Source of the DNA: an uncultured Prevotella sp.
Lineage (GTDB): Bacteria; Bacteroidota; Bacteroidia; Bacteroidales; Bacteroidaceae
Assembly: GCA_946540435.1 (NCBI GenBank)
Contig: CAMNII010000025.1
Coordinates: forward strand, 1 to 33,161
Length of the DNA: 33,161 nucleotides
Direction: 5' to 3'
Shown here piece after piece: positions 32,608-33,161 of the stretch (position 1 is the first letter of the stretch; every line of letters starts with the position of its first letter). A program made the translations under genes and the position numbers. The notes under the pieces were generated by a model. That model had not been told where the DNA came from and made no database searches. It saw nothing but the letters and a program-made list of their open reading frames with translations.

Positions 32608-32670
32608 CGGAAAGGCCGTCTGCAAAAGGCAACGGAAAGGCCGTCTGCAACAAGTAACGGAAAGACGGCC
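32583..32670 (+). repeat. 25-bp tandem repeat spanning the protease stop codon
   Basis: Copies begin at 32583, 32608 and 32633, with a partial copy at 32658. Each starts CGGAAAGGCCGTC. The first is coding (the GKAVSNK end plus TAA), the others are downstream. The third copy again contains the CAACAAGTAA ending. The period is not a multiple of three. Confidence 0.85.
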
Positions 32671-32741
32671 CCTCCGCCACCCTTCGCGCGGAGAGCATCG
32701 CCACAAAGCAAGCCCGGCAGACAATATTGCAAAGCAAAACA

Positions 32742-32790
32742 AGCAGAGGAGTGCTCCGAAGAACCCAAACCTTCGGAGCACTCCTCTGCT
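32742..32790. terminator. 20-bp perfect hairpin downstream of the metalloprotease
   Basis: AGCAGAGGAGTGCTCCGAAG (32742-32761) pairs perfectly with CTTCGGAGCACTCCTCTGCT (32771-32790) around a 9-nt loop. A short T-rich stretch follows (TTTA). The opposite strand reads into CTGCTTGTTTTGCTTTG, so it could work in both directions. Confidence 0.75.
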
Positions 32791-32887
32791 TTATCCACGA
32801 CAAAAGACAGACTATCTTCACCCTGCCAGGACACCAGAGAAAACGCCGTTGCTAACACTTTGAAATGCAAAGAAGTAGGAAGGGCAT

Positions 32888-33161
32888 ACCAAAATAACTT
32901 ATTTTGGTCACCAAAATAGCCTATTTTGGTCATCAAAATAGCTTATTTTGGTCGCACGATCCTTACCTTCGTCAAAGACCATCCTTACCTTTGGTAAAAA
33001 CGAGCCTTGCCAACGGCAAAAACAATCCTTAGGGTTGGCAAGAAAAAACCTAACCTTCGGCAAAAACGATCTTCAGGGTCGGTAAGAATAATCCTTGCCT
33101 TTGACTAAAAAAAACTATTGCTGTCCGGTAAAAACGGCCTGAAGGGCCAGAAAGATCTCAG
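32888..33161 (+). repeat. Modular 22-bp repeat array, locus 2 (3' of the metalloprotease), cut by the window end
   Basis: Three near-palindromic 22-mers (from 32888, 32910, 32932; core ACCAAAATAGCCTATTTTGG) are followed by GC (32954-32955). About nine non-palindromic 22-mers then start at 32956, 32978, 33000, 33022, 33044, 33066, 33088, 33110 and about 33132. These are variants of ACGATCCTTACCTTCG with an A-rich end. The phase is exact up to 33110. With 32608-32790 this fills the region 32608-33161, which has no recognisable gene. Confidence 0.88.

Overview
The window looks like a Bacteroidales chromosome, most likely Prevotella or a close relative. The grounds are a SusC/SusD pair with a hybrid two-component regulator, Bacteroidetes-type promoters (TAnnTTTG, in one case with TTTG 20 bp upstream), a NSS symporter and SufC/SufD of Bacteroidetes type, and a short C-terminal tail (V/IYDLQGR...G-V/I-x-V/I-NGKK) typical of secreted Prevotella proteins. 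No tRNA, rRNA, CRISPR array, transposase or phage gene was seen. Genus assignment is inference.

Positions 219-25565 form one polysaccharide utilisation locus (PUL), all on the minus strand. In transcription order it holds a GH2 glycosidase, an ELWxxDGT-repeat secreted protein, SusC, SusD, a surface-type lipoprotein, three tandem paralogous Asp-box (BNR) propeller glycosidases with C-terminal CBM9-like domains, a SusR/HTCS-type one-protein sensor-regulator, a small secreted protein of unknown function, a GH43 enzyme with an inserted domain, and a two-barrel clan GH-A glycosidase whose second barrel has lost both catalytic glutamates. The lipoproteins and SusCD should bind and import oligosaccharides, the glycosidases should trim them, and the HTCS should sense a product in the periplasm. 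GH43 plus GH93-like propellers suggest an arabinose-containing plant polysaccharide, but the substrate is not proven by sequence.

Positions 25766-29302 hold housekeeping genes on the minus strand: a NSS-family sodium symporter, sufD and sufC. A divergent promoter region (29303-29460) separates sufC from a plus-strand secreted M6-type metalloprotease (29461-32607).

The most unusual non-coding structure is a modular array of 22-bp units found twice, 3' of the second BNR gene (11586-11895) and 3' of the metalloprotease (32888 to the window end). Each array begins, in the sense of the upstream gene, with three palindromic 22-mers in the same order, then a 2-nt spacer, then non-palindromic 22-mers. 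I know of no name for it. Other notable non-coding features are a terminator/attenuator after the SusCD-lipoprotein block, ATG-containing heptamer repeats at a start codon, and short tandem repeats that span stop codons.
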